Source: Penelope pileata
Taxonomy: Eukaryota; Chordata; Aves; Galliformes; Cracidae
Length of the DNA: 64,000 bases
Direction of reading: 5' to 3'
Assembly (NCBI GenBank): GCA_013396635.1
Contig: WBMW01005902.1
Span: 558,001-622,000, forward strand
Under the pieces are notes generated by a model. The model worked only from the letters and a program-made list of their open reading frames with translations, was not told where the DNA came from and did no database searches. This document shows, piece by piece, positions 38,701 to 51,623 of this stretch. The stretch's first letter is position 1; every line of letters starts with the position of its first letter. The translations under genes and the position numbers were made by a program.

Positions 38701-41700
38701 GAAATAAGATTCATCTTCATCTGAGGAGTATTGTAAAACTCCTGCATTTTGCTCACAAGCAGCATTATGTCAAAAATCTATATCACTGAAAGCAAATGTT
38801 TCACAATTAAACAGGAAATAAATATCTTTTCAGCAATTAGTCACCAGGATTTCCTTTTCTTAGCATTTACTAATAATTGTTTACAAGTCAATTTGTCCTA
38901 CTGTAATATCTAAATGGGAAATTTTATTGCCAAGGTCAGCTATAAAACAATTTTTACACAGAGCCAGAAGATGAATAGAAGGGGTCCAAACACCTGGCAA
39001 TAAAGTTTTCTGATACAAATACAAGCAGAAGAGATAAAGAAGGGGGGTTGTATACAGTAAAATGAGCAAAGGGGTAAGGAGAACCCAGGCTGCAATGTAA
39101 TAAGACCATGAACCTTGCAGAAAACCAAAGGACAGTTTTGACTTGAGCAATAGAAAGAAAGTCATGAAAATGATGGAAGAGAAAGGTGTTCAGATTGCTC
39201 CCTGGAGTAAGAAACTAGTCATCCCAAAGTTTAGAGGGAAGAGATTTAGGATGACCATAAAAGACCTGCAGCAGTCAAGACAAGGTGTGATTAATGCATG
39301 GATAACATTTTGAGCAAAGGTTGAGGAATCTGTTAAGAACAAATTCTGACGACATTGTCGTGACAGTGATCAATAGCAGACGAGCAGGGTTTGTGCAGGA
39401 GATGTAATACCTTTTATTAAGCCATATCATTTGGTTGTCAGATACATGGACATAAAAGATAAAAGAATATGTAATGTCAAAAACAAAGCCAAATTTTTGC
39501 ACTGCGCAAAGAAAGTAAAAATTCAAGTTTTAAAAAAAACAATGCTCAAAGATCATGGAAGCACAGGCATAAGAACAAAGGGTATATCTTAGATAGCAGA
39601 ACATCGGAAACATTCACTCTAGAATTAACAGGGAGCCAACAGCACAGAAATCCTAGCGTCTCATCACCTGAAGTACTCAAGTCCTTCTGTATGCTATAAA
39701 TGCAAACTGCACTGGGATTTAAGCAGCCCTGAGCACCTCAAATCTCTTCTAACTTAAACATTTTACAGGCTTACACTTCTCTGACAGGTTAATTCAGGTT
39801 GCAGTTGGAATGTCCCACATAAAGACATGCAGGAGTATTAAGAACACCACCAAAATAAATTCAGGGTCCACCAGAAGTCAGACAGGGATCACGGCAGCAG
39901 AGGAGCTCATGACAGGAAAGGAAAACAGTCCAAGCTGCCAGACCTAATTGATGATACCTGTGGCAATGCTGCACAAGGCTTCCAGACAGACAGTACTTTG
40001 AGTATCAGAAATCATAGTTCTCACTCCCCTTCAGCGCTCTTCCTCTTCGCTGTCTTCTTGGTCAGATCCCTCACGTCTGTACGATTTGACAGTTTTCTCA
40101 CATCCTACACAGTGAGTGTGGGGGCAAGGCAAGAAGGAGCTGACTAACAGGTACTAGGGTATCAGCACTGAAATTTCACTGAAGCACAACTCAAAGGGTT
40201 TAAGAAAAAGAAAGCAGAGTTCTAGGCAACTACAGCCCTTATTCGTCTTCCAGTGTGTAGATAGGACTGACTAACCTGACACCTTTCCTCTATAAGAGAA
40301 GAGATTACTAACACAAAGTGTAGGAAGAATATTTAAAATACCTGTGGTTCAGCACAGCACTCAAAGTCATGCCACAGGGAAAATGATTGGTTCAACAGCA
40401 GAGATTTGGGATTAATAGAAGAAATATAAGATGGTTAAAACATTGGCTGGAAAGAGGATAGTAAATGTTTATAGTAATATAAAAGAAGACGGAAGAAATT
40501 TACTAGTGGATTTTCCCATGACTGATCTTCAGGCTAATCTGAAAGTTTCATTAGTATCCTGTTGAGATATGCTAATAAAATCTGCTTATGGCATAACGTC
40601 TGTAGTATTTTCAATAGAGGATCAGGATATCACACCTGTAATTTGATGACCCTAACATCCAGAATAACAAAAATGGATTGAAATGAACTAGTGTGAAGAG
40701 CACAGTGGAAATTCCAGGATTAAGAGCAAGAATTTCTGCTGTAAACTGGATATTCAGTAGCTGGGAGCAGCTGAGAAAGATAAAAGGCTTGCATGTGTTC
40801 AGTGGCTTCAAGATGAGTATGAAGCAGGGAGATGATAAGTTCTTGAAAAGAATGAAGGCAGTCTTTGGATGCATTGGGAAGGTGCACACAGCAAGAAATG
40901 CAATGCACAGCTGTGAGGCCTCCTCTGAAGGACAGTTTACGTTTTTAGACATCCATGTGCAAGAAAAACACATTCAAACTGCAAGCAATTACTAACCCAG
41001 TGTTAGCAGAAAACATTTTTGATTGGTCATATATCATGAAGTACATCACTGTTTCATCAGGTATTGAATTTCAGTTCATGGAAATGATCTTAGCATCCAG
41101 GTAACTGCAGGCTGTGCATTAGGAAATAAACAGAGAAAAGACTCTGGAGGCAGAACTAGCTGGCTGCTCTGTGGGATTCAGAAAAGCTAGAGAAGACAAG
41201 GTTATTTATTGTGCAGTCACACACAACACCTAATCCAGGAACTTTTTTTTTTTTTCCTTAGTAAATGATTTTCTTTCCATATATTTTTGTATTCCAAAAC
41301 GTGTTTTGAACGACAGATTGGCAACACTGACTGGCTGGCTGCAGCCCAGAAGATCCTTTGTAGGCTGTAAAAAATGATCAAGGGGCAGGCTGACACAGAT
41401 GAAGGAAAACAATTCTTGAATTGATGGTTTGTTTCTGTTGGATTTTTGTTGAGGGAGAGTTGGACCTGACAGACTACAGGAATTTGGCTACAGAAACTTT
41501 GTCTGAAAATATCCACTCAACTATGTGGAAATATATTTGTTTATTCTGTGGTTAATATGTGCTTTGTACATCAATATAATTTGGTTTAGAATAAAACAAC
41601 CAACAGTAAGGGCTTTTAATATGACAATTGCAGTCCTCTGGCTTCTTCTGGAGATTAATTGCAACACTGCGAAAACAAATAATATTTTAGGAAGTGGTGG

Positions 41701-44700
41701 ATTAAATTTAGATTTGATTAGGAAATTGTCTTTGGGTTAAGGCATGAAAATGGCAAGTACTAAGGTAAGATTTCATTCGTGTTTCTAACTTTGTCACAAG
41801 CTACCTGCACGACCTTGAGTAAATCCCTTAATCTTCTGGTGTAATGGTCTGATTGTCTATAAAAAGAGAGTAAAACCAGTTACCTACCTCTCAAGAAAAC
41901 ATAGGGGTGTGAGCATGTTCCTCAAAGAGGAATGTTATCATCACGGAAACCAAACATTAAACAAAAGAGGCTAAATAATTAGAAGATTGAAACAGAAAAA
42001 TTGTTCAGCTGGGAGAATTTGTCAGCAGGCAAAAATAAAACGTAAAGGTGATCAAGTTTATCACTGTGAGCAGAAGCATACGACAAAAAGAGAAGAGCTA
42101 ATATTAATGCTCCCAAGTGATGGAAGGCAAACACCTCTGAAACTTAAGCTTTGATGTCTGTACTTGTAAAACTTTAAAATCATGGGTTAGGATAAAAAAG
42201 GGATACCATGTAGTTTTGTATATGCAAAAATGTCTCCTACTTCTAAAAGCCATTAAAATAAAAACTTGCATGGCTAAGTAGACAACATACTAGAACAAAG
42301 TCATCCTTAATATGCATGTCCATTCGACTGCTTTCAAGTCAGTGGAGGCACAGCTAGATCACTTTCTGATTATTCTTCAGCTGAAACATATCTACATGAA
42401 AAAATGAACCACTTGGGTACCTGCCTCAGTCCACCTTTTTTTATAATTCATTAATTGAGGTACAAGTTTGAATAAATTCTGGGATTTCCATCTGAGATCA
42501 GGAAACTGATATAGATGTTAAGTGTACTGATCCACAACATGCAGCATTGAAAAGCTTTGCACAAATACCTGTAGAGGCAAATAGCATCTTCAGAATGTAA
42601 ATGCAAAGCACATGCTCATGCTGAAAATTCAGCCCATTGAGTTTTAAGTTTACTTAGGTTCAATAGAATATAATACTACATAATTTGAAGACCCAAAAAT
42701 GACAAAGAAATTCTGTTATATAGGTGGAAAGTATGGAAAGAACAAAATTAAACTAACAGAACAAAAGTATAGCGAGATTATTTAGAAGCAAATGGGCAAT
42801 TCAAATATATTTTATAACAGTATTAAGTCACTGGAAAAGTTTTAATGCTAAGATTGACTTTCAAAAGATAGCAGAAAATTGCAAATGCAAATATATATTC
42901 ATTTCATAACAATATTAACTCAACTATTTTGTGGTCCTTGCACTCTGTAGCAGTCAGAATTGACAAAATGGTGTCAATTCTCAAGGCCAGCTAAACATCA
43001 TGAATGCCACCTCAAGTATGCCACCTTTATATTCCAAGGGTATTTTTTAGTTAAAGTTAGAGCAACTTCCAGGGCACTAAATCCATATATTCTCTGTCAA
43101 AAAAAGCATACAATCCCCAAGCTACCTTGTTATGACAGCTTTTCAGAGAGATTGTCTCTATGCACAATTCTCTCTGTGCCAGAAATGGGGGGTAGAATAG
43201 CTGAACAATGACTATCAAAAACACCCCCACACAGCTGATACTGAGCAAAGCACTCACTTGCTTTGGCAGTGTAAGATTCGAGCAACTTTCTTCTAGGCAT
43301 GATATATTCCCTTCCACTGAATTGACCCTTGAGCCAGAAAGGCCCAATGGACACAAGTACTCATGGTCCAATAATACATTATATATTGAGGGCTGATGCA
43401 GTTTTGAGCTGTGTAAGCACAAAAAGCAAAAACCAAAGAGGCATACACCTCTTTGCATGGGACTATAAGATTGTGCCTCAAATTGCACAGCATGGTTGTG
43501 TCATCTATGCATTGTAGCAATGACAGAGAAAGAAAAAGCAAAACTACTGAAGGGGAATGGCTAAAAGAACTCAGGTAAAAAATATCTAAGCCTTTAACAA
43601 GATCTTTTCTTTTATATACACGCATTTGAAGAAATATTTTTCAAATGGAGCAGTTACTGAAGAAACAAAAGATGTTCTCCTCTGTGATGGCAAGATCCAT
43701 CTGAATTTAGTCCAGCAGCTGTTCGACCTGACCATTATTGAAATGAAACATGGTATGTTCTTTTTATTTCTCCTTTCAGCTGAGATTTTTAGTGTAAATG
43801 AGGCATTTGTGATAATTACCCCATATTGTAGCAAATGGAGATAGCTAAGTAAATTTACTTAAATGCTAAGTAATTGCAGAACTACCTGTTACCAGAGGAT
43901 TGCTGGATGCCTCTACAGAGGAAGGCTGAGAAAATAATCAGTCCACTGTGTTGTCTGGAAATAGAAATGCTCCTTATGAGACCTTTTGGCATTCTGCCTT
44001 CTCTATCTTCACAAGCATGTCCCACACCTGACAATAAGGAGTAGGCTGAAGGAAAATTAATTTTCAGAACATGATATATATGTATCATGTAGCATTTGGG
44101 ATTATTTTAATCTAAGATAAACAACAAAGCTCAATGTTCTAAATTGCCAATCACGCATTTCTACCACCCACCACTGATTAATTTATAAATGCAGATGCCA
44201 CTAGGGAAAACCTAGCCTCAGACTGGTCTCTGAATTACCTCGTCCCTGTCTGTTCATGTATGCTGGTTTCTGAGCAATATACAGATTGGTTTTTCTTAGC
44301 CATTTCTCTGTAATACTTCTAATGGCTTTTCTCATCACAGCCTAGATATATCGTGATCTTGAGGTACGCAGTATTGGCTGTAATTATGATCTCCTTGCAT
44401 TGTTTCCACACTGAGAGATCCACGAATAACTCTTTGTCTTGACCCTTGTCTTAGCCCCTGACAGGCTGAGACACATTGGCTTAATCAGTACATTCTGTTT
44501 TATGAGAAATGAATATGACTCTTGTTGAAATCAAAATGAAAAGGACAGTAACAATGTGTTGTAATTTTCCAGGAGAGTTATCAGTAATGACTGAGAGGGA
44601 AATCAGCTTTTTACATGGCAGATAGCAACAGGACAAGGGGGACAAGTTTTAAATTGAAAGACGAGAGATTAAATGTCAGGGGGAAATTTTTCACTGAGAG

Positions 44701-47691
44701 AGTGGTGAGGCCCTGGCACAGGCTGCCCAGAGAGCTGTGGGTGCCCCATCCCTGGAGGTGCTCAAGGCCAGGTTGGATGGGGCCTGGGCAGCCTGAGCTG
44801 GAGGGTGGATGATCTATGAGGTCCCCTACAACCCAAACCATTCTATGATTCTATGACTATAATTCTATGATAAAGGAGGCTACATATATACCACAGATCA
44901 GGGAAGTTGCCTTTATCTTAGACATATTGGGACATTTCTGCTTTTCCCTGGCTTACAGTAGTTTCTGAGAGCTGTTCCAGAACATAAAGATACACAGCTT
45001 TCGTATTTTTGTCAGGAATCTCTCTTGACTGTATAGCGCAGTGAAGGCCTATATAAAAGACCTTCACAATTTCCCACCAGACTTCTGTGATAATGCAATG
45101 CAGCTTTGCAGGGCAAGGATCCCATGTTTGGCTTATACTTCCAGTTCCTGATTTTGGAAGCAAATACCCATAGTGAAAAAAGGTATTCTCTGGTCTATTA
45201 TTCAGAATGAAAATAATAAATAATGGGCTGGAGAACACCTATTTTCATCTCTATGGAACGGTTGAATATTAAGTTAGTAGAACTCCACTCAATTTCCATC
45301 ATTAGACTTCAGGGATATCAAAAACCCAATGTCTCAGAACCATCCTAACATGTCCCTCTGCCTGCTCAATGTGCTGTCTGGCATTTCAGAAATCTGAAGA
45401 GAGTCTGCTGACGGCAAAAAGAAAGACCAAATCAAGAATCACTCAGAACTCACCAAAATCCTGCAAAACCATCAGGTTCTGGGCAGAGGCAGCTATGTAG
45501 CTCTTTATTCAGTTATGAACAGTAGAGGTTTATATTCCTAAATCTTCCATTTGCCACAAGGCATAAATATTAAATTTGATGTTTAAAAATGCCACTCCCA
45601 TCCTTTAAAGCTTTACAATTACAGGGGATGTAATGAACACTGTGCTTACACTGCAGTGACAGCCTGGCATTTTTTTACTACGAATAAACACTTGAATGTA
45701 TTGAAAAAAAGAAGCTTGTAACTACAGACCAAATTCACACTCAGAGCAAAACTATTAAGATCCTAAGAGTTATACAAGCAATGAACTTGGCCTCATCATG
45801 TGTACATTCAGTCCAGGTCTGTAATACCATTACCTGTACTAAATATAACCTGCCGTATAGCATCCTGGCATTAGCACATGGAAGTCTCTGTTCTCTGCAG
45901 CTCCTCATAACAATAACTGTGCATAGCAAAAGGGAAACATATTCAACACAGTTTTTTTCCACCTTCACTATATATATTTTGTGGGTTATGTTTCAAAGCA
46001 AGTGTTACCGATTACACAGAGAATTTCAAACATTTCAGTGGGTGAAAATAATAAGTCCTAAGAGTATGACAAGAGTATGCTTTAACAATTTGACCAGCAA
46101 TATAACTAACAGTTTGGAAAGCAGAAGTTCCAATTCCAGGCCCACTGTTTTCAGACCCTGAAGACTGTCCAGAATTAGAAAGAAAGTATTAAGAGTAGAA
46201 GATTAAAGATTCATGGTTGGGAATGACAATCTTCTTATGATGTAACAGGTGACATGACAACACGGAATAGTGCAGCAGCCTGGAAAGGTGCTCTGTTAAT
46301 AGCATAAGGGGGAGAGATTTGCTTTCTCCAGCAACGTGGTTTGTTACGACTGACAATAATTAAGCATGGTTTTCCTGTATTCTCTACATTTTCTTTGTCC
46401 ATGTTCTTTTTCAAAACACAGTTTTGTATCCCGAAATTAAAAAATTTAACTACAAAATACAAGGCTTTCTTTACCTCAAATCCCAGCTAATGTCACTGCC
46501 CAGTGATGACAGGATCATGTTCTCTAAGAAAAATGTGTGGCACAAGGGCTCCCACAATGCTTACCAGCTGCTACAGTTTGTTTTGATTTTTTTCCTTTCC
46601 ACAAAATGTCAAACTGAACAAAAGACAAACGGAGGATTCACTATTTTCTATAACAGCTGAAATACCCACTCCAACAGGAAACAGATGTATTGCTAGAAAA
46701 AAAAAACATATAGCTTCATTTTCAAACTTATTTTCAAAGGAATGTAAAATCAAGGGGTGGGGGATTAAGTTTAATTTCTGTTTCTATGCAATACAGAAAG
46801 TGAATCTGAATGATTCTGACGTCTTTGTCCTTTAATCTTGCCTCTTTATTTTCAGAAAAAAAAATTAAAAATGTTATTTTGATTCTGTTCATTCTCTTCT
46901 TTATGACAAGTTTTGATTAATAATTAAAGGACAATAAGTTTTATTATATCAGCTTTTGTAAATCACGAAATCTGTAAATCATCACGGTGCAGCTTCCTTC
47001 CATTTGCTATATGGATTTGTAAGCATACTGGACATCCTTCGCCTGGTGAAGGAGATGAAGACCCCTATCTCCCTCTGGAACGCATACAGTACAATCATTT
47101 TCTTTACCATCTTCTTAGGTTTTTACGATCTTGTCATCATTTGGGTACAGCAGATGAGCAAAAGGGATAAGCAGAGGTAGATGTCACTAGGTTAAAAGTT
47201 GGCATGGAAAGGCTGGCTGAGTTTTCAGAAAATGGAGATACGTATGGTTTATCAGAACTGGCAAAGATATATGGTTTTTTTCAGCTTAAGTTAAACAAGG
47301 GACAAAATGCTTCATAACTTTCAAGACCTTTTATTTAGTCTCCCTTTGCATTTACACAAAGGCGTGTTTAGCATGGACTGCCAGACCTTAATGCCATTAG
47401 TGTAATAAGGCTTAGTGTAAAAGAAAGCCTGCTGTGCTCCTGTGCTGGATGACTTTTGAAAACATGTTTGTACATTTTATATAACCAAAGCATTATGCTC
47501 ATCTTTTTTGCTTAATTTTTGTAGGCTCTTCTTGGATTGCGCTCACTGCAGACAAGGATGGCTTTGTGCCATTAATATTCAAAGCAAGACAAGAGATAAT
47601 CATAAGGGATGGAACTGACAGCTCAGAAGTCAGCGGAGGTCACTCCTACAAAAAGGGCAGTTTCATGCAGCCACCAAGCAGAGTGACATAA
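33874..47691 (+). CDS. WDCP: WDCP (C2orf44) family gene, upstream tandem copy
   Basis: Three coding exons, 33874-35796, 43632-43752 and 47525-47691, join in frame to 736 residues plus a stop; mammalian WDCP is about 720. The family has N-terminal WD repeats and a C-terminal coiled coil, forms oligomers, and has been reported to bind the SH3 domain of the kinase HCK. WD-like units are seen at about 55-90 (ending VSVWRL) and 150-187 (ending HSYIWDDAQ). A Ser-rich, low-order middle follows, then a probable coiled coil near 590-620. The last two exons supply VLLCDGKIHL and EIIIRDG, blocks also in mammalian WDCP. The start has A at -3 and G at +4. Compared with the copy at 60022, the first 60 residues differ at 6 positions, but the middle has diverged strongly. 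An intact frame across all exons argues against a pseudogene. Confidence 0.9.
35797..43631 (+). other. WDCP: Intron of the WDCP upstream copy (7.8 kb)
   Basis: It begins gtaaac and ends in a pyrimidine-rich stretch (cttttcttttatatac) with AG at 43630-43631. The content is AT-rich, with no recognisable CR1 3' end and no second coding exon. Short open frames on both strands have no family resemblance. Confidence 0.8.
43632..43752 (+). CDS. WDCP: WDCP upstream copy, penultimate coding exon
   Basis: This 121-nt exon starts in phase 0 after the CAG of the large exon. It reads K-Y-F-S-N-G then TKDVLLCDGKIHLNLVQQLF and DLTIIEMKH plus one base, ending at a gtatgt donor. Mammalian WDCP has the same VLLCDGK and VQQ-F-L-IEM pattern directly after its large exon. 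That pattern is what identifies this small exon. Confidence 0.88.
43753..47524 (+). other. WDCP: Intron of the WDCP upstream copy (3.8 kb)
   Basis: It begins gtatgt and ends tttttgtag. It contains a plus-strand CR1 3' fragment at 44618-44871. Nothing else was recognised. Confidence 0.8.
44618..44871 (+). repeat. CR1 LINE 3' end
   Basis: Within a WDCP intron. Carries 'ggcacaggctgcccagagag', 'tccctggaggtgctcaaggc' and the tail 'attctatgattctatgacta'. Same subfamily as the copies at 32690 and 58246. Confidence 0.92.
47525..47691 (+). CDS. WDCP: WDCP upstream copy, last coding exon
   Basis: The exon follows a strong acceptor (aatttttgtag). It completes a Gly codon, then reads SSWIALTADKDGFVPLIFKA and RQEIIIRDG, then a tail ending P-S-R-V-T and a TAA stop at 47689-47691. 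The EIIIRDG block matches the mammalian C-terminal region. The tail beyond it is not recognisably conserved and is somewhat shorter than the mammalian one. Confidence 0.87.
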
Positions 47692-48313
47692 CTGCTCACC
47701 AGAGAACACCGACGATCCTTTCTTTGCTAAAGCAATACAGAGATGTTCTGCAGTGTCAGACACTGAATGACTCCCAAAGCTGTCTTCACTACTTTCAATG
47801 CATTTTGACTGTAAAATCTGTGGCATGGTTACACAATAGCTAAATGCTGGGGCTGAGAGGACCCTTATGATTTCTTCTGACAGGTCAGAGCTAGACTGAA
47901 GTTTATCAGCACTGTCATTATTAATGGCTACCAGTGCTGGAGCAGTGAGAAGCCTCTAATTGTGGTCAGGATGTTCTGGGAGAAAAACATTATGCTTAAA
48001 ATCATGCAGTAAAAAACAAGCTAGTCAGTACAGGAGAACAGCCTACACAAAAGCTGGAGAAAATGCAACTAAAGAGCATTTATATTAAGGAAAGCTGCAA
48101 AGAGAAAAAGGAAAGGAAAGCACTTTTAGGCTCTCTTTGTAGTTCCAATGGGTCCCATGGAAACCCACAACATTTCCAGAAATGCCGAATTCTAACGTGA
48201 AAATGTTCAGCCACTAAAATGGCTGCGTCACTGCCTGCTGTCAGTGTCTTGCACAGCACGGAGATTTATACATGCACACAGAAGAGAAAGAAAAAAGAAA
48301 ACTTGCCAGGTAA

Positions 48314-49146
48314 ATTAAAGATCAAAGGCATTGACTGTAAATTTCATGGGGCTAAATGCAGACGTCTGCACTGAACTTGCTATCTAGACTCCTGTGTGAT
48401 CAGTCAAAAGAAGGAAAGCACTCCTACAGCAGATTACTCATGTTCTACCATAGATTTCTAAAACTGATCATGGTGAACCACCCCTATTAAGTAATTAAGT
48501 GCCTATTCCTTTCCCTTAACTGACTGCAAAGCAGGCTCCTGTGACTGGTCTGAATACAGACATTTACATTTATTCAGGTGAACTTCACCCTCAGAGACAA
48601 GGGCTCACGCAAATACACCCGAGAAGCAGGCAGACAGACTCATGGAAACCGTGCTATCATTGTTATGGTGACAGAAATAACGGCAGGACTGAATGAACTC
48701 TCAGACCTTTCATCCTCTAAATGCAAAGAGATGGGTAAAGTGTAACGAGCAGCCCTGTGTGTGAGGGGCAGCATTTCACACTGCTGGAAGGGCCCCAGCG
48801 GAAATCATGGATGGGTGTACCTGCTTCATCCTGTACATTCAGGGAAACACGAAAGGGATGAGATTTATTTCATCTACTATTAAGACTTTTTTTCATCCTA
48901 TGCATTTTGGGTCTTGTTAGTATTCCTGCAGAGTGTTTCTTCCCTTCCTGGGAACCATGGCAAACCCCAGAGCGCGCAGATATGCTAGAGTCCAGTTCTA
49001 ACACTTTACCCCATTCCAGTCCTGGATTGATAAGATAGATCTATGATCTGCAAACACTTAATGGGTTTTGGAAGTTTGGCACTGGTATCATCCCAGGGAT
49101 GCATAAAGAAATCTCACAAGGAACAGTTTCAGTTCATTGAAATAAA
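48314..49146 (+). terminator. Candidate polyadenylation signals for the WDCP upstream copy
   Basis: ATTAAA occurs at 48314-48319 and AATAAA at 49141-49146, about 0.6 and 1.5 kb after the stop codon. These are the first plausible hexamers downstream on the plus strand that I noted. Which one is used cannot be told from sequence. Confidence 0.35.
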
Positions 49147-51590
49147 TAACGTCCTTCTCATGCAATTATCTTCCCAGAGACAAAGCAAGCATCATTCTAA
49201 AAAGCACAGGTGTGTGATGTAGCTGGGTATATTTGTACTACCAGATTTCTAAATGATGTAATGTATTTTGAAGCAGCAAAATACACTCGAACAACATCCT
49301 TGTGTCTCACAGCAGTATCTGGTATTTAAAACACTTAGACCTGTGGCCAAGGGAATTAAAATTATAATTAACTAGAAATGATGGAAGAATATATTTTATG
49401 GGAATATTGAGGCTAAACTAAAGGAAGAATTAAAGGAATTTTTTCGATAAGTATTGTCTTTGAAGGGAAACGGTAGTAGTCCCACAGTTTGGTCCATTCA
49501 AAATGAGGCTATTAAAACACAAAAAAGTGTGTTACATAGAACAGACCTGCACTTCAAACATACCAAATTGAAGAAAAACAGGACCGAGCCTATCAGGCTG
49601 ATAACACACCAAGACACTTCCATCTGTACTGCATAGTTTATTTGAGTTCATGGTATGCATTATTCAAAAGGACTTCCTTGTTGCCAGAGGAATGCTCATG
49701 TTCCACCTTTTGTCGTCTTCATGCCTTAGTGCCACCGCAGCAACCAAAGGGGGAAATCTTAACTAATCAGATCAGCAAGTGTGTGCATCAAGGATGCCTC
49801 AGAACTTGCAATTATCACTAGATATTTCCTTGTCAGTCTGTCATACTACCATTTTAATCTTTTGTGTACCACTTTTCTACGAAACAAACCAAATGCTGAA
49901 ATCAGGAGTGAAAGGAGTGTCGGTGTCTGAATGGCTATCAGGGTTTGGTTTGGTTCAGGTCACCCTTTAAGGTGGCAAACAAACTGTCAGATGACAAAAC
50001 AATTAGTTTCAGGGAATAGCTGGCTGTCAAATTCAAGAACTTAGTTCTGCAATGTTTAACAAACTTTTGGATTCATTATAATTTGGTGACATTGTTTTCC
50101 CTTGCTGTATGATTCATGAACCTTTGTAGGAACTGATCTGTCTGAAGGTGCTATCATTACCCAGCACAATTAGTCTGGAAACAAATGAGGACCTCAGTTC
50201 CGTGGACCTCAAGCCTCATAAGAAGGCTCAGGAAAAACATTCTTTACAATCAATTAAAAATTAATACAATTAAAAAAAAGCAATACTCTCCATGTTTATG
50301 AACACACATCATGCACATCTCACTCCATTTGAAAATAAATGTTTCAATCATATATATTCAATTAAAACTGAATGACTCCTAAGCGAATAAATATTTGTTT
50401 TCAGGTAATGATTTAGGGGTCCGGTGTGGTGCAGAAGTATTTTATATAGTGTCTACCACAGGGCTGTAAATTTAAAATTGAAAGTAATAAAAGCCCTGGA
50501 AGAAGTGCAGAAAAGATTTATGCAAAGCAGAGGATAAATTTTCAGCTTTGGTTTGGATGGAGAACAGATGGAGAATCACTGAAGTAGAGAGTTACGAGAC
50601 TGTTCTATTAAGCACAAGCTGTACAGCAGATCTTTGCACAAACAATGAAAAAGGCGTGTGGAAAGATAAGAAGAGTCTGTACTGAGTGAGCTGAGCAGAC
50701 AGTAGGCTGTGAAAAGGAGAAAAGCACAGACTGGGAAGCACCAACCTTCCTCCAACAGGGCTATTTTATACACAGTGGCCAGAATCAATCAGTTTAGAAA
50801 AAGGGGAGTTGTTCAGGTCACCTAAATGTTGAGAAGGTGCTAAACCCCTCCTTTAGGCTCCTTCTTTGATCAGCAGAGAGGACAGGCTTCCCCAGAAGAA
50901 CAATGGGAGTACCTGTGCTGCCTCCTGTCTAGAGCCACCCTGGGGGAAGTCTGTCTTTCATAACTCAAACAAAGGAAAACAAGGGAAACTAGGAGCTTAA
51001 ATTAGAAGCCAAAGCATAGCAATTACACTCAGCATGCCATACCAGTGCCACCCAGAGCACTAAATGGTATACCAGCTCCTCCAAAACATTTCTCCTGTGG
51101 GGAATAAACAGCATACCAGAAAGTCTAAATTTCCATTTTAATTTCTCTGCATCTTTATCTAGCACATTTATATGCATGCTAGTATATTTTAGGAGTTAGT
51201 ATATCATTAGTTAAAAGTACAATCTGCTTCAAATTAAACCTTACCTTACATTTCCCATATCTTGGCTGTTAGGCAAGCAGCATCTGTTTCAGTCTTCCTG
51301 GTTTCTTGTGCTGCCCCCCTCCTCGGGGAAACTGCAAAGAACAGAAGTGTTATATGACAGGTTTTTTTTTCTTTTCCTTTTTTGATTTTGAAAACAGTAT
51401 AGTGAAAACAATAATAAAACGATATAAAAATGAAATGCAACAAAATCAAAGTCAACTGAATGTCTGTTAGCCAACCTGTGATGCTGACTTTGCATAATGA
51501 AATATTTCTTTGATATTCTTCATAATAACTAAAAAGTAAATGGTCACTGCAGGTGTACAAAGTGAACCCTGCATGACCCTCAACTAGTTA

Positions 51591-51623
51591 GAATCATAGA
51601 ATCACAGAACCATAGAATCATAG
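51591..51623 (-). repeat. CR1 tail octamers only
   Basis: Four imperfect 'gaatcata' type units with no CR1 body. They are the tail of a minus-strand insertion that is very short or decayed. Confidence 0.6.
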
